NCBI GenBank assembly: GCA_043739385.1
Contig: JAYUED010000007.1
Coordinates: forward strand, 1-64,000
Direction of reading: 5' to 3'
From: Defluviibacillus sp043739385
GTDB taxonomy: Bacteria; Pseudomonadota; Gammaproteobacteria; Burkholderiales; Burkholderiaceae_C
Length of the DNA: 64,000 nt
Shown here: positions 33,344 to 41,997 of the stretch, piece by piece
How the letters are laid out: each line of letters opens with the position of its first letter
Numbering within the stretch: position 1 is the first letter of the stretch
Translations under genes and position numbers: made by a program
The notes under the pieces: generated by a model
Databases searched by the model: none
Told to the model about the DNA's origin: nothing
What the model saw: the letters and a program-made list of their open reading frames with translations, nothing else

Positions 33344-34000
33344 CTAAGGCTTAGTGCAAAATCCATAAAGGAGCGTGTCCAACTGGGCTGCGATGTACTG
33401 CTCAGGCACCAACTCGAAACCATGATCGGCACAGGCGCCCATGGAGTGCTTCCACATCGTGAGGAACATCATCGGTGCCAACACGCTGTACACGCTGTAT
33501 TCAATATTGATAGCGCGGAATTCTCCCCTGTCAACGCCGCGTTGCAGGATTCGGCGAATCAGTTCATTACCAGGGCGAATCACTTCGTCTTGGTAAAACG
33601 CGGCTAACTCGGGGAAATTGCGCGCCTCACTCATTATCAGTTTGGTGATACCTGAGGCTTTGGTTGCACCGACATTGGTCCACCAGCTGTTTATCGCGTA
33701 GCGCAGCATCTCGGAGGTGCTGCCTGCAAACATTTCAAATTCTGTATTCCACAGTTTGAAACGGCCCGAAATGTTTTCGCGCACTACAGCTTTGAAGAGT
33801 TCTTCTTTACTTTGAAAGTAAAGGAATAGCGTGCCCTTGGAAACCCCTGCTCGCGCGGCTACGTCGTCGGCGCGGGTAGCGGCGAAGCCCCGCTCGACGA
33901 ACAAATCTAGCGCCGCTTCCAGCAGCTCGCCGGGGCGTGCCTCTTTACGGCGCGTGCGCTTGGCCCGGATTTCTTCGACTTTTTGTTTGAGCAGGTGCAT
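33344..34000 (-). CDS. TetR/AcrR-family regulator of the RND efflux operon
   Basis: A 218-residue repressor. The HTH is at about residues 20-65 (RPGELLEAALDLFVERGF, ADDVAARAGVSKGTLFLYF, SKEELFKAVV). The C-terminal ligand domain resembles the TetR_C family of AcrR-like proteins. It is encoded just upstream of and on the same strand as the adaptor/pump genes, so it probably represses that operon and itself. A likely operator (34007-34026) lies immediately 5' of its ATG. Confidence 0.9.
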   Translation of the reverse strand: MHLLKQKVEEIRAKRTRRKEARPGELLEAALDLFVERGFAATRADDVAARAGVSKGTLFLYFQSKEELFKAVVRENISGRFKLWNTEFEMFAGSTSEMLRYAINSWWTNVGATKASGITKLIMSEARNFPELAAFYQDEVIRPGNELIRRILQRGVDRGEFRAINIEYSVYSVLAPMMFLTMWKHSMGACADHGFELVPEQYIAAQLDTLLYGFCTKP

Positions 34001-34006
34001 AGATTA

Positions 34007-34026
34007 ATGACTGACTGGTTAGTAAT
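34007..34026. promoter_or_regulatory. Imperfect palindrome 5' of the efflux TetR gene, candidate operator
   Basis: The halves ATGACTGACT and GGTTAGTAAT are complementary at 7 of 10 positions and end 6 nt before the TetR start codon. Position and the GACT/AGT core resemble AcrR-type operators. Assignment is inference. Confidence 0.45.
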
Positions 34027-34156
34027 ATAACCGGATCATGCATTTGCGTCAAAGCTTTGAAGATGGCCAGTCTTTTAGTCGGCTTTTTTTCTGTCTTGAG
34101 CTGTAGCGGCACGTAACAGGTCGATCAGCGCCATCGGCTGCTCAGGTGCTACAGCG

Positions 34157-34390
34157 GCTAAGGTGGGTGTTGACCTGATAGTAACTAATGAGGTGTGTTT
34201 TCTCAGCGCCGCACTGCTGACCAATGCACCCTTTAAAAATTTAACATTTTGCCGACTGGTCGAGCCTGAAGTCACGCGAAGCATCTCGCTCGTCAAGCGC
34301 GAAGGCCGTTCCCTTTCACCTGCCGCCGAGAGCTTCGTGGAGATGCTGAAGGCTGAACTGGCAAAGCAGGTGAGCCTTCAGCAGAGCTAA
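34157..34390 (+). pseudogene. LysR-family regulator remnant (C-terminal fragment)
   Basis: About 75 codons encode the C-terminal end of a LysR-type co-inducer domain: CRLVEPEVTRSISLVKREGR, SLSPAAESFVEMLKAELAKQ, then a stop. No helix-turn-helix or first subdomain exists upstream; the 150 nt before it contain only the TetR gene's 5' region. It is a truncated relic, next to gcdH, which is often paired with a LysR gene in this group. AT-rich relative to its neighbours. Confidence 0.65.
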
Positions 34391-34403
34391 ACGTTCAATA
34401 CGT

Positions 34404-35600
34404 TCAATAAAACGCTTGCAAGCCTGTTTGTGCCCGGCCCAAAATCAGCGCATGAACATCGTGTGTGCCTTCGTAGGTGTTTACCGTTTCCAGGTTAATC
34501 ATGTGACGGATGACGTGGTATTCGTCATGGATACCGTTACCGCCGTGCATGTCGCGCGCCATGCGGGCTACGTCCAAGGCTTTGCCGCACGAGTTGCGTT
34601 TGATGAGTGAAATCATTTCGGGCACGGACTTGCCTTCGTCCATCAGGCGACCTACGCGCAAGCAGCCTTGCAGGCCCAGGGCGATTTCGGTTTGCAAATC
34701 GGCCAGCTTTTTCTGGATCAGTTGGTTCTGAGCCAAGGGGCGGCCAAACTGCACGCGGTCCATCGTGTACTGACGGGCGCGTGTCCAGCAGTCTTCAGCA
34801 GCACCCAGCGCACCCCAGGCGATACCGTAGCGGGCTTTGTTCAGGCAACCGAACGGGCCCTTGAGGCCAGACACATTGGGCAGCAGGTTGGCTTCGGGCA
34901 CGAACACGTCGTCCATCACGATTTCGCCCGTGATACTGGCGCGCAGGCTCATCTTGCCTTCGATCTTTGGCGCGGTGAGACCCTTCATGCCTTTTTCCAA
35001 GACAAATCCACGGATGCTTTCTTGCCCGCCGACTTTGCCGTCTGGGTCTTCCAGCTTGGCCCAGACCACGAACACGTCGGCAATCGGCGCATTGGTGATC
35101 CACATTTTGGCGCCCTTGACGATGAAGCCACCGTCCACGGGCTTGGCGCGCGTCAACATGCTTGCTGGGTCAGATCCGTGATTGGGTTCGGTCAAACCAA
35201 AGCAGCCTACCCATTCGCCAGTCGCGAGTTTAGGAAGGTATTTTTGGCGCTGGGCTTCAGAGCCGTAGGCGTGGATAGGGTGCATCACCAGGGAGCTTTG
35301 TACGCTCATGGCGCTGCGGTAGCCGCTGTCTACGCGCTCGACTTCACGAGCAACCAAGCCATAGGTGACGTAGTTCATACCCGCGCAGCCGTAGCCTTCG
35401 ATGGTGGAGCCGAGGAAGCCCATGGCACCGAATTCGTTCATGATTTCGCGGTCAAATTTCTCATGCCGTGCGGCCATTAACACGCGGGTTTGCAGCTTTT
35501 CTTGGCTGAAAGTGTGAGCGGCCTCAACGACGGCACGCTCGTCCTCGGTCAGCTGCTCTGAGAGCATAAAAGGGTCTTGCCATTGGAAAGTAGGTTTCAT
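34404..35600 (-). CDS. gcdH: Glutaryl-CoA dehydrogenase
   Basis: Acyl-CoA dehydrogenase of 398 residues that oxidatively decarboxylates glutaryl-CoA to crotonyl-CoA, passing electrons to ETF. Evidence is the glutaryl-CoA-type opening FQWQDPFMLSEQLTEDER, GFLGSTIEGYGCAGMNYVTYG, FGLTEPNHGSDPASM (FAD/substrate loop) and the catalytic-base region NLETVNTYEGTHDVHALILG, where the glutamate of YEGT is the base. It is downstream of a CoA-transferase that could make glutaryl-CoA. Electron transfer can be served by EtfBA encoded at 50977-52706. Confidence 0.94.
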   Translation of the reverse strand: MKPTFQWQDPFMLSEQLTEDERAVVEAAHTFSQEKLQTRVLMAARHEKFDREIMNEFGAMGFLGSTIEGYGCAGMNYVTYGLVAREVERVDSGYRSAMSVQSSLVMHPIHAYGSEAQRQKYLPKLATGEWVGCFGLTEPNHGSDPASMLTRAKPVDGGFIVKGAKMWITNAPIADVFVVWAKLEDPDGKVGGQESIRGFVLEKGMKGLTAPKIEGKMSLRASITGEIVMDDVFVPEANLLPNVSGLKGPFGCLNKARYGIAWGALGAAEDCWTRARQYTMDRVQFGRPLAQNQLIQKKLADLQTEIALGLQGCLRVGRLMDEGKSVPEMISLIKRNSCGKALDVARMARDMHGGNGIHDEYHVIRHMINLETVNTYEGTHDVHALILGRAQTGLQAFY

Positions 35601-35667
35601 TGCGGAGTCTCCTGAGATAAAGGGAAAGTTATGGGGGGAAGTTTACGGGGTGAATCGTGTTGCGGTG

Positions 35668-36861
35668 TCACGCAGGCGGCGCGTGGCGGTAGCTGGCTGG
35701 CGTACGGCTGAGCTTGATTGGAGAGCCGACGCCGGTATAGCTCTCGCCAATGGTGACCACCATCTCGCGGTGTGCCGTGTGCGGATGCTGCAGAGCGTCG
35801 GCCACAGACAGTACCGGTGCGCAGGGCACACCCACGTCCATCAGACCTTGTGCCAGTTCGTTGCCGTCCAAGGGGTTGAACAGGATTTCCAGCTGAGCGC
35901 GAAGCGCGACCCGGTTAAGCGAGCGCCCTCCTGCTGTGGTGTAAGAGGCTTCGCTGCTGAGGTGATCTGCCTTCAGGTAGTCGCACATTAAGCGGAACTG
36001 CCGGTCATTGCCCACAGCCAAAAAGACGGGCACAGTACTTGTGTTGAACGCGTCGTAGGGGTAGATATTGGGATGTGCATTGCCGGTACGCCCAGGAGTC
36101 TTACCGTTCATGAACCAGTTGGCTGCATGGGGGTGCAGCAGCGAGAGGCCGTTGTCATAGAGGCTGGATTCGATGAACTGACCCAATCCACTTCGCCCTC
36201 GTTCTTGCAGCGCCAGAAGAACACCCAGTGCCGCATTCAGGCCTGTGACCATGTCCACAATGGGCAGACCCACACGCAGGGCATCGCCACCGACTTCACC
36301 GTTCACGCTCATCAGTCCGGTCATGGCCTGCACTGCGGCGTCGTACCCGGCCAAGCCACCCAGCGGGCCATCGGCCCCGAAACCGCTAACGCGGCAATGC
36401 ACCAGGCGTGGAAAGCGCTGTGCGAGCGTGTCATAGCCCAAGCCCCAGCGCTCCATCGTGCCAGTTTTGAAGTTTTCGATAAGCACGTCCGCACCTTCGA
36501 GCAGGCCCATCAGCACTTCGCGACCTTGGGGTTGGGACAAGTCCAGACGCATTCCCAGCTTATTGCGGTTCAGCCCGTGGTAGTACGAAGCCACACCGTC
36601 TTTGAACGGCGGACCCCAGGTGCGTGTGTCGTCCCCTTGTGGTGGCTCGACCTTCAATACATCCGCGCCGTGATCGCCCAAAATTTGGCCGCAGTAGGGG
36701 CCACCCAAAATACGTGAAAGGTCGATCACGCGGATTCCTGCGAGCGCTCCTTGAGGTGGCGCCGCTTGTTGCGTCGGTGTGGCTGTACTTGTATTTGCAC
36801 GGTTCATGTCGTTCATATCATTCATGTTATTGCTGATATTTATGTCGTTTTGGGTTGTCAT
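35668..36861 (-). CDS. Class III (CaiB/BaiF-family) CoA-transferase
   Basis: A 397-residue family III CoA-transferase. Motifs: VIDLSRILGGPYCGQILGD, ADVLIENFKTGTMERWGLGY, and the catalytic aspartate in GLAGYDAAVQAMTGLM. Between gcdH and a Bug protein, it is best read as transferring CoA to glutarate or a similar dicarboxylate (SUGCT-like), though the acceptor is inferred. The N-terminus is repetitive (NMNDMNDMN) from a 9-bp tandem repeat and not conserved; translation may start further in, near RANTSTATPTQQ. Confidence 0.88.
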   Translation of the reverse strand: MTTQNDINISNNMNDMNDMNRANTSTATPTQQAAPPQGALAGIRVIDLSRILGGPYCGQILGDHGADVLKVEPPQGDDTRTWGPPFKDGVASYYHGLNRNKLGMRLDLSQPQGREVLMGLLEGADVLIENFKTGTMERWGLGYDTLAQRFPRLVHCRVSGFGADGPLGGLAGYDAAVQAMTGLMSVNGEVGGDALRVGLPIVDMVTGLNAALGVLLALQERGRSGLGQFIESSLYDNGLSLLHPHAANWFMNGKTPGRTGNAHPNIYPYDAFNTSTVPVFLAVGNDRQFRLMCDYLKADHLSSEASYTTAGGRSLNRVALRAQLEILFNPLDGNELAQGLMDVGVPCAPVLSVADALQHPHTAHREMVVTIGESYTGVGSPIKLSRTPASYRHAPPA

Positions 36862-36864
36862 CTT

Positions 36865-37848
36865 TTAGTCCACCTTGGCCCCTGATACCGCCACGACTTC
36901 GCGCCATTTGGCGACCTCGCTGCGGATGAATACCGCCAAATCGGCAGGTGTGGTTTTGCTGCTGCGCTCCAGCCCTTGGGCCGCAAGATTGGCTTTTACT
37001 TCGGGCTGTTGAAGCACTTGCACAAAGGCGGCGTTCAGGCGCGTCACCGTGTCTTGCGGCGTGCCGGAGGGCGCAACGATGCCAAAGAATACGCTCACGT
37101 CGAAGTCCTTCACGCCTTGTGCCATCAGCGTGGGCACACCAGGTAAGGCTGCAGAAGGTGTGGCCGAGGTCAGGCCCAGCACACGTAATTTGCCCGATTT
37201 GATGTGCGGTACTGCGGTCAATACATCGGTAAACGCCATGGTGACTTGCCCACCGAGCAGGTCATTGAGTGCTGGGCCGGTGCCTTTGTAAGGGATGTGC
37301 TGAATGTCGGTGCCAGTACGCAGATTAAACAAAACGCCAGCCAAATGTGACGATGCGCCATTGCCTGAAGAGGCGTAACTGAGCTTGCCGGGGTTGGCCT
37401 TAGCGTAGGCGATGAGTTCTTTGACGTTTTTAGCGGGAATACTGGGATGCACCACCAATACGTTGGGTAAATAGCCAATCTCGATGATGGGTGAAAAACT
37501 TCTTACCGGGTCATACGCCATTTTGTTGTACAGACTGACGTTTATTGCCAGCGGCCCCGAAGTGCCAAACAGCAAAGTGTGACCGTCTGCGTCGGCCCGA
37601 GCCACGTATTCTGCCCCAATATTGCCGCCTGCGCCTGCCTTGTTGTCCACCAACATGGGCTGACCCAGGAGCGGCTTCATGGCGTTTGCCAAGGTGCGCG
37701 CCATCGCATCGGTAGGGCCACCAGGCGAAAAAGGCACGACAAGGATGACCGGTTTTTGCGGAAAGCCTGGTTGCGCCCAAGCGCTTCCCAGGCCTGCTGT
37801 GGCGAGGGTGATGAGGCTGCTTCGGCGGGTGATGTTTCGGGTACGCAT
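36865..37848 (-). CDS. Bug/TctC-family substrate-binding protein
   Basis: A 327-residue periplasmic binding protein. Signal peptide ends near SAWAQ; the mature protein begins PGFPQKPVILVVPFSPGGPT. It shows DNKAGAGGNIGAEYVARADA and ASSGNGASSHLAGVLF. It is 3 nt upstream of the CoA-transferase start and in the same operon, so its ligand is plausibly the dicarboxylate activated by that enzyme (inference). No TctA/TctB genes are nearby. Confidence 0.9.
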   Translation of the reverse strand: MRTRNITRRSSLITLATAGLGSAWAQPGFPQKPVILVVPFSPGGPTDAMARTLANAMKPLLGQPMLVDNKAGAGGNIGAEYVARADADGHTLLFGTSGPLAINVSLYNKMAYDPVRSFSPIIEIGYLPNVLVVHPSIPAKNVKELIAYAKANPGKLSYASSGNGASSHLAGVLFNLRTGTDIQHIPYKGTGPALNDLLGGQVTMAFTDVLTAVPHIKSGKLRVLGLTSATPSAALPGVPTLMAQGVKDFDVSVFFGIVAPSGTPQDTVTRLNAAFVQVLQQPEVKANLAAQGLERSSKTTPADLAVFIRSEVAKWREVVAVSGAKVD

Positions 37849-37872
37849 GTTTGTCTCCTTGCTGCGTTTTAA

Positions 37873-37912
37873 TGCTCTAGCGTTCTAGCGTTCTAGCGTT
37901 TTAGCGTCCTAG
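37873..37912. repeat. Octanucleotide tandem repeat with CTAG core
   Basis: Five 8-bp units (TGCTCTAG, CGTTCTAG, CGTTCTAG, CGTTTTAG, CGTCCTAG) lie in the 76-nt spacer between the acyl-CoA dehydrogenase and Bug-protein genes. CTAG is generally scarce in proteobacterial DNA, so four copies in 40 bp stand out. Function unknown. Confidence 0.75.
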
Positions 37913-37924
37913 GTATTTTTAGGG

Positions 37925-39661
37925 TCAGAAAAACAAATCCATAGCGGCTTCGTCATCGGGCAGATGGGCTTGTAGCGGATCTTGTGGCAGCAAGCGGTGC
38001 TGCACTACCCAGCGCGCCAGTTGCCCCCGGTGTGGTGTTCCTATTTGCGCGCCCTCCCAGACCATAGCGATGGCACTGGTGAGGTGGTAAAGCGCTGAGG
38101 CTGCACGCCGTGCTAGCACATCGCCGCCCTCAGCTACGGCGGCGGTCGTAAGTGTTGCGGCTTGCGCCATCAGCTGTTGCAAGGTTTGGTACAGCGGCGT
38201 ATCTTCCGGGTTGCTGGCTACCGAGGCGTCTAGCAGACTTTGCCAATGGGCTTGTAACGCGGTGAGTGCGTCTTCACGCCGGACAGCGCGGATCACGTCC
38301 AGCGCCACGATGTTGCTGGTGCCTTCCCAGATCGAACCGAGATGTGCGTCACGCACCAAGCGCGGGTCGCTCCATTCTTCAATGTAGCCGCAGCCACCGC
38401 GTACTTCCATCGCATCACCCGTTACCTTGCGAGCGTCACGGCAAGCGCGGAATTTAATAAGCGGAGTGAGGATGCGTGCCAATCGTGCTGCATCCGTATC
38501 CCCGGCATCGGCCAATCGCAGTGCTTGCGCTGTCTGGAACACCATGGTGCGGGCTTGTTCGCTGGGCAGCAACAGTTTGATTAATTGGCGGCGCATCAGC
38601 GGCATCTCGATCAGCGTTTTGCCAAAGGCGACACGGTTGCGGGCGATGAAGAAAGCCTCGCTGACGGCGCGGCGCATCAGACCTGCCGCACGCACGCCGT
38701 TAGATAGACGCGAGTTATTCACCATATCGGCCATCTGCACAAAGCCGCGTCCCTGTTCGCCTACCAGCCAAGCGCATGCGCCTTCTAGCCGAATTTCGCC
38801 ACTCGCCATGGAGCGAGTCCCCAGCTTGTCTTTGAGCCGGATGATGCGGTAGTTGTTGGGCGAGCCGTCAGGCAGAGTGCGTGGCAGCAGGAACAGCGAA
38901 ACACCTTTCATGCCTGCAGGCCCGCCATCGACATGCGCCAGCACCATCGCCAGCGTTGCATCGGGGTTGGAGCAAAACCATTTGTCACCTGTTAACAGCC
39001 ACGAACCGGGATGGCTAGGGTCGGTTGCAGGGACGGATTTAGGATCGAAAATTGCTATAGTTTCAGTAGCGGATATATCAGAGCCAGCAGCCTGCTCGGT
39101 CATGAACATCGCCCCTTGCGCCAGTTCGTCCAAGTTTAGGCTGGTCAAGGCGGGCAAGTAACGCTCGACCAGCTCTGGGGTACCAAATTTCTTGAGCGTG
39201 CGGGTCAGTGAATCGGTCATCGACACTGGGCAACACAGGCCGAACTCAGCCTGAACAAACAGATACGTCAGTGCGTATTTCACGGTGTTGGGCAGTTGCC
39301 CTGGCCAGCCGAGTACATCGCTGCGGTGTGAAATCGCCGCCAGCGCGAATTCGCCAAATGCCAGCCGTTCCATCTCTACATAAGCCGGGTGCTTGATGAT
39401 GCGTTGACTGTCTTGGCCGGAGCGGGTGCGGTATTCCAATTCTGGCGGGTTTTTGTCAGCCGTGTGGGCCAAGTCGTCCAGCGATCCACCAGCTAACTCA
39501 CCCAGTCGCTCAAACAGCGGCGTCAGGTGGGCCAAGATATCGGGCGGCAAGTACACCCCCAGCAAGGCTTGCAAGCCAGTGTCGGTGGTGTAAAGGTTAA
39601 TGCCGTGCTGATCGGGTACAGCCGTTGTGGCGCAGGGCGCTGTGCGAGTGGGGGATTTCAT
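37925..39661 (-). CDS. AidB-like acyl-CoA dehydrogenase
   Basis: A 578-residue acyl-CoA dehydrogenase of the larger AidB-like group. N-terminal helical region (PDILAHLTPLFERLGELAGG), then FMTEQAAGSDISATET (FAD loop), LTGDKWFCSNPDATLAMVLA, MVNNSRLSNGVRAAG, and WEGTSNIVALDVIRAV with the position of the catalytic glutamate. The C-terminus is divergent. It is the first gene of the leftward glutarate-type operon and divergent from the LysR gene. A 17-bp palindromic repeat inside the gene encodes ATETIA. Substrate not predictable. Confidence 0.9.
   Translation of the reverse strand: MKSPTRTAPCATTAVPDQHGINLYTTDTGLQALLGVYLPPDILAHLTPLFERLGELAGGSLDDLAHTADKNPPELEYRTRSGQDSQRIIKHPAYVEMERLAFGEFALAAISHRSDVLGWPGQLPNTVKYALTYLFVQAEFGLCCPVSMTDSLTRTLKKFGTPELVERYLPALTSLNLDELAQGAMFMTEQAAGSDISATETIAIFDPKSVPATDPSHPGSWLLTGDKWFCSNPDATLAMVLAHVDGGPAGMKGVSLFLLPRTLPDGSPNNYRIIRLKDKLGTRSMASGEIRLEGACAWLVGEQGRGFVQMADMVNNSRLSNGVRAAGLMRRAVSEAFFIARNRVAFGKTLIEMPLMRRQLIKLLLPSEQARTMVFQTAQALRLADAGDTDAARLARILTPLIKFRACRDARKVTGDAMEVRGGCGYIEEWSDPRLVRDAHLGSIWEGTSNIVALDVIRAVRREDALTALQAHWQSLLDASVASNPEDTPLYQTLQQLMAQAATLTTAAVAEGGDVLARRAASALYHLTSAIAMVWEGAQIGTPHRGQLARWVVQHRLLPQDPLQAHLPDDEAAMDLFF
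39054..39070. repeat. Dispersed 17-bp palindromic repeat GCTAT-N7-TAGC (copy in acyl-CoA dehydrogenase gene)
   Basis: Sequence GCTATAGTTTCAGTAGC, within coding DNA (read on the other strand as ATETIA), located in a loop after QAAGSDIS. It differs from the ureF copy at three central bases only. Confidence 0.45.
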
Positions 39662-39734
39662 GGCGAATTTGTCTCCAAGGTTTGATTATTGGGCGGCGAT
39701 CAATAGCTGTCCAATAGCAAATATGTCTTTAGCA

Positions 39735-39749
39735 ATACAATTTTCGTAT
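39735..39749. promoter_or_regulatory. LysR-type box ATAC-N7-GTAT
   Basis: A perfect ATAC-N7-GTAT site (a T-N11-A motif) in the divergent spacer, 20 bp upstream of the LysR start and about 75 bp upstream of the acyl-CoA dehydrogenase start. This is the classical recognition core of the BenM/CatM/CbnR group of LysR regulators, to which the adjacent protein's N-terminus is similar. Confidence 0.6.
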
Positions 39750-39769
39750 TCATGAACTCGGAGTTACCT

Positions 39770-40663
39770 ATGGAATTCCGCCACCTCCGCTACTTTCTCG
39801 CTCTGGCCGAAGAGTTGCACTTTGGCCGTGCTGCGGAACGCCTGTCAATCTCGCAGCCGCCACTCAGCCTCAATATCCAGCAGCTTGAAGCTTCCATCGC
39901 TGCCAAACTGTTCATCCGCAACAGCCGCGAGGTGCGTCTCACCTCCGCCGGTGTTGCCTTCGTCCCCAAAGCGCGCGCTTTGCTGGAACAAGCTCAAGAA
40001 GCTGCGCGCCATGCACGCGATGTGGAGCGGGGTTTGGTGGGGAGGTTGCAAATTGGGTTTGTCGGAGCCATGCTCTACCGGGGCTTGCCGCAGATGCTGC
40101 GCCAGTTTCAAGCCCAATATCCACGGCTGCGCGTGCTGCTGCGCGAACTCAGTTCGCAAGAGCAGTTGATTGAGCTGTCACACGAGCGGCTGGATGTGGG
40201 CTTTGTCCACACTACCCAAGTGCCGCCTGAACTGTCACGCATTTTGGTGGCCCGCCAGCCCTTTGTCTGCTGCTTACCGGCATCGCATCCCAAAGCGGGT
40301 AGCACAGTGCTCGCTTTACGCGAGTTGGAAGGCGAACCTTTTGCCACCGTAGCCCGCGCTGTGTCACCCGATTACCACGAGCGTATCGTGGCGTTGTGTA
40401 TGGCCGCAGGCTTTCATCCTGACTTACGCTATGAACTTCGGCACTGGCTCAGTGTCGTGTCTCTGGTATCTCAAGGTTTAGGTGTGGCGCTGGTGCCCGA
40501 GGCGCTGCGCCAGTCTGGCCTTGCGAATACCGTTTTTCTGCCCTTGGACTTTCCCGCAGATGCGCCATCCGCGCCTTATGACACGTACTGCCTATGGAAA
40601 ACCAAGCGCGACAATGCACCACTGTCATCGTTTTTAGAAGCGGTGCGGGCGGCTGAGGTGTAA
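39770..40663 (+). CDS. LysR-family transcriptional regulator
   Basis: A 297-residue LysR protein. The start is the ATG at 39770, preceded by a CGGAG Shine-Dalgarno; a start 18 nt upstream is less likely. The HTH is MEFRHLRYFLALAEELHFGR, then RLSISQPPLSLNIQQLEASI, similar to BenM/CatM/CbnR regulators. The effector domain begins near VGRLQIGFVGAMLYRGLP. It is divergent from the acyl-CoA dehydrogenase/Bug/CoA-transferase/gcdH operon, which it probably activates in response to a dicarboxylate or CoA intermediate. Confidence 0.93.
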   Translation: MEFRHLRYFLALAEELHFGRAAERLSISQPPLSLNIQQLEASIAAKLFIRNSREVRLTSAGVAFVPKARALLEQAQEAARHARDVERGLVGRLQIGFVGAMLYRGLPQMLRQFQAQYPRLRVLLRELSSQEQLIELSHERLDVGFVHTTQVPPELSRILVARQPFVCCLPASHPKAGSTVLALRELEGEPFATVARAVSPDYHERIVALCMAAGFHPDLRYELRHWLSVVSLVSQGLGVALVPEALRQSGLANTVFLPLDFPADAPSAPYDTYCLWKTKRDNAPLSSFLEAVRAAEV

Positions 40664-40713
40664 GTAAGCACCGCTGTACGCGACTACCGTGTTCAACATT
40701 TTGAAAGTTATCC

Positions 40714-41295
40714 ATGGCAAATTTTCCGCCCAGCACGAGTTCCAGTTCCAGTTCCAGTAACGAAACTACCGAAACTATCACCTTAGGCGGTGGATGCTTT
40801 TGGTGCACCGAAGCCGTTTTTGTGGAGGTCAAAGGCATCACTGATGTGGAGTCCGGCTACAGCAACGGCCAAGTTTCCAAGCCCAGCTACGAAGAGGTCT
40901 GCACAGGACGCACCGGCTGCAACGAGGTCGTGAAACTTGAGTTTGACCCTGCCCAAATCAGCCTGCGCCAGATTCTAGAAATTTTCTACGTCATCCACGA
41001 TCCCACCACGCTAAACGCCCAGGGTAACGACCGAGGCACGCAGTACCGCAGCGGGATTTACGTCAGCAGCGCGGCACATAAAGCCGAGGCTGATGAGATG
41101 ATTCGTGAGATGCGCCAAGAGCAGCTCTTTGATCGACCCATCGTCACGGAAGTGCTGCCCTTGGCCAACTACTGGGCTGCTGAGGATTACCACCAAGATT
41201 ATTTCGCCAACAATCCGCACCAGGGCTATTGCATGGCGGTTGCAGCGCCCAAGGTCGCAAAATTCCGTAAGACGTTCACGGACTTGGTTCGATGA
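40714..41295 (+). CDS. msrA: Peptide-methionine (S)-S-oxide reductase
   Basis: MsrA reduces methionine-S-sulfoxide in proteins. The catalytic cysteine lies in LGGGCFWCTEAVF (about residue 28). Also seen are GYSNGQVSKPSYEEVCTGRTG, NDRGTQYRSGIYV and DYHQDYFANNPHQGYC, with the recycling cysteine near the C-terminus. 193 residues, normal apart from a poly-serine N-terminus (residues 8-15) from a repeated AGTTCC hexamer. Standalone gene. Confidence 0.95.
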   Translation: MANFPPSTSSSSSSSNETTETITLGGGCFWCTEAVFVEVKGITDVESGYSNGQVSKPSYEEVCTGRTGCNEVVKLEFDPAQISLRQILEIFYVIHDPTTLNAQGNDRGTQYRSGIYVSSAAHKAEADEMIREMRQEQLFDRPIVTEVLPLANYWAAEDYHQDYFANNPHQGYCMAVAAPKVAKFRKTFTDLVR

Positions 41296-41312
41296 TCAAA
41301 GTGAACGTGCAA

Positions 41313-41330
41313 GGCCGTCGCTTGACGGCC
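41313..41330. terminator. GC-rich hairpin after msrA, possible bidirectional terminator
   Basis: GGCCGTC and GACGGCC form a perfect 7-bp stem with a GCTT tetraloop between the convergent msrA and exported-protein genes. No strong T-run follows on either strand, so the call is tentative. Confidence 0.45.
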
Positions 41331-41338
41331 CCTGTTCA

Positions 41339-41803
41339 TTAATCGCGCCCGCGTCCATTTCCACGACCATGACCGCGATCGTGGTCACCCCGGTCACCGC
41401 GATCATCCCGGCCATGTTCTTTGTAGTCGCCCCGGCGTTCATCTCGGTCATCCCGTCGGAACTGCGGCACATACTGCTGGTTATACCAATTGTCTTGCAC
41501 AAAATAAACCGGCTGGTCGCAGGCGTTGTACCGGCTGCAGTGCTTACCCCAGTTTTTTGCATGTCCCGGTGGCACGTGCAAGTAGATAGGTTGCCGTGGC
41601 ACAAAGATAGGCGTTTCAGTTATGACTATCGGCTGCGGGTAGATCAGCACAGGTGGTGGACTGTTGCCAAGGTCGATACGACCATAAAAGCCGGGCTGAC
41701 CGATTTGTACGGACACGCCAACATCTGCAGCAATTGCTGAACTGCCTGCCGTAGCGACCAGGACTGCAACGGAGGCGGCCAAGATCAATGGAAAGTGCTT
41801 CAT
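41339..41803 (-). CDS. Small exported protein, Arg/Asp/Gly-rich C-terminus
   Basis: A 154-residue protein starting at the ATG at 41803 (MKHFPLILAASVAVLVATAG; signal peptide ending SAIAA). The mature part has GQPGFYGRIDLGNSPPPVLIYP, repeated P-I-x-I or P-I-Y segments, HVPPGHAKNWGKHCSRYNAC (conserved His/Cys) and a very charged tail (DRDERRGDYKEHGRDDRGDR onward). It resembles the widespread betaproteobacterial hypothetical proteins with GHxKNWxKHCxxYxAC. Function unknown; probably periplasmic. Confidence 0.75.
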   Translation of the reverse strand: MKHFPLILAASVAVLVATAGSSAIAADVGVSVQIGQPGFYGRIDLGNSPPPVLIYPQPIVITETPIFVPRQPIYLHVPPGHAKNWGKHCSRYNACDQPVYFVQDNWYNQQYVPQFRRDDRDERRGDYKEHGRDDRGDRGDHDRGHGRGNGRGRD

Positions 41804-41997
41804 AGTAAATGTCCTCTGATTAACAAGCGTCATGGGATGGCGTTTATATTTACTTAACGCCTCAGCACGCTCTGCTGCCGACAAAGTCAGTGGCGCGTCC
41901 CACACGGTGGTGTCTAGCCACACTGTATTTTTGTAGAGTTGCCCTCCATCGTATGCAGGCGAAAACCGATTTAAGCTGTCATCAAATGAGCAATGGA

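Noticed and set aside
34075..34296. 73-codon minus-strand frame next to the LysR fragment
   Set aside because: Overlaps the recognisable LysR C-terminus on the other strand and has no homology of its own.
41105..41740. 211-codon plus-strand frame overlapping msrA and the exported protein
   Set aside because: Runs out of frame through msrA and then antisense to a protein with a clear signal peptide; no domain.
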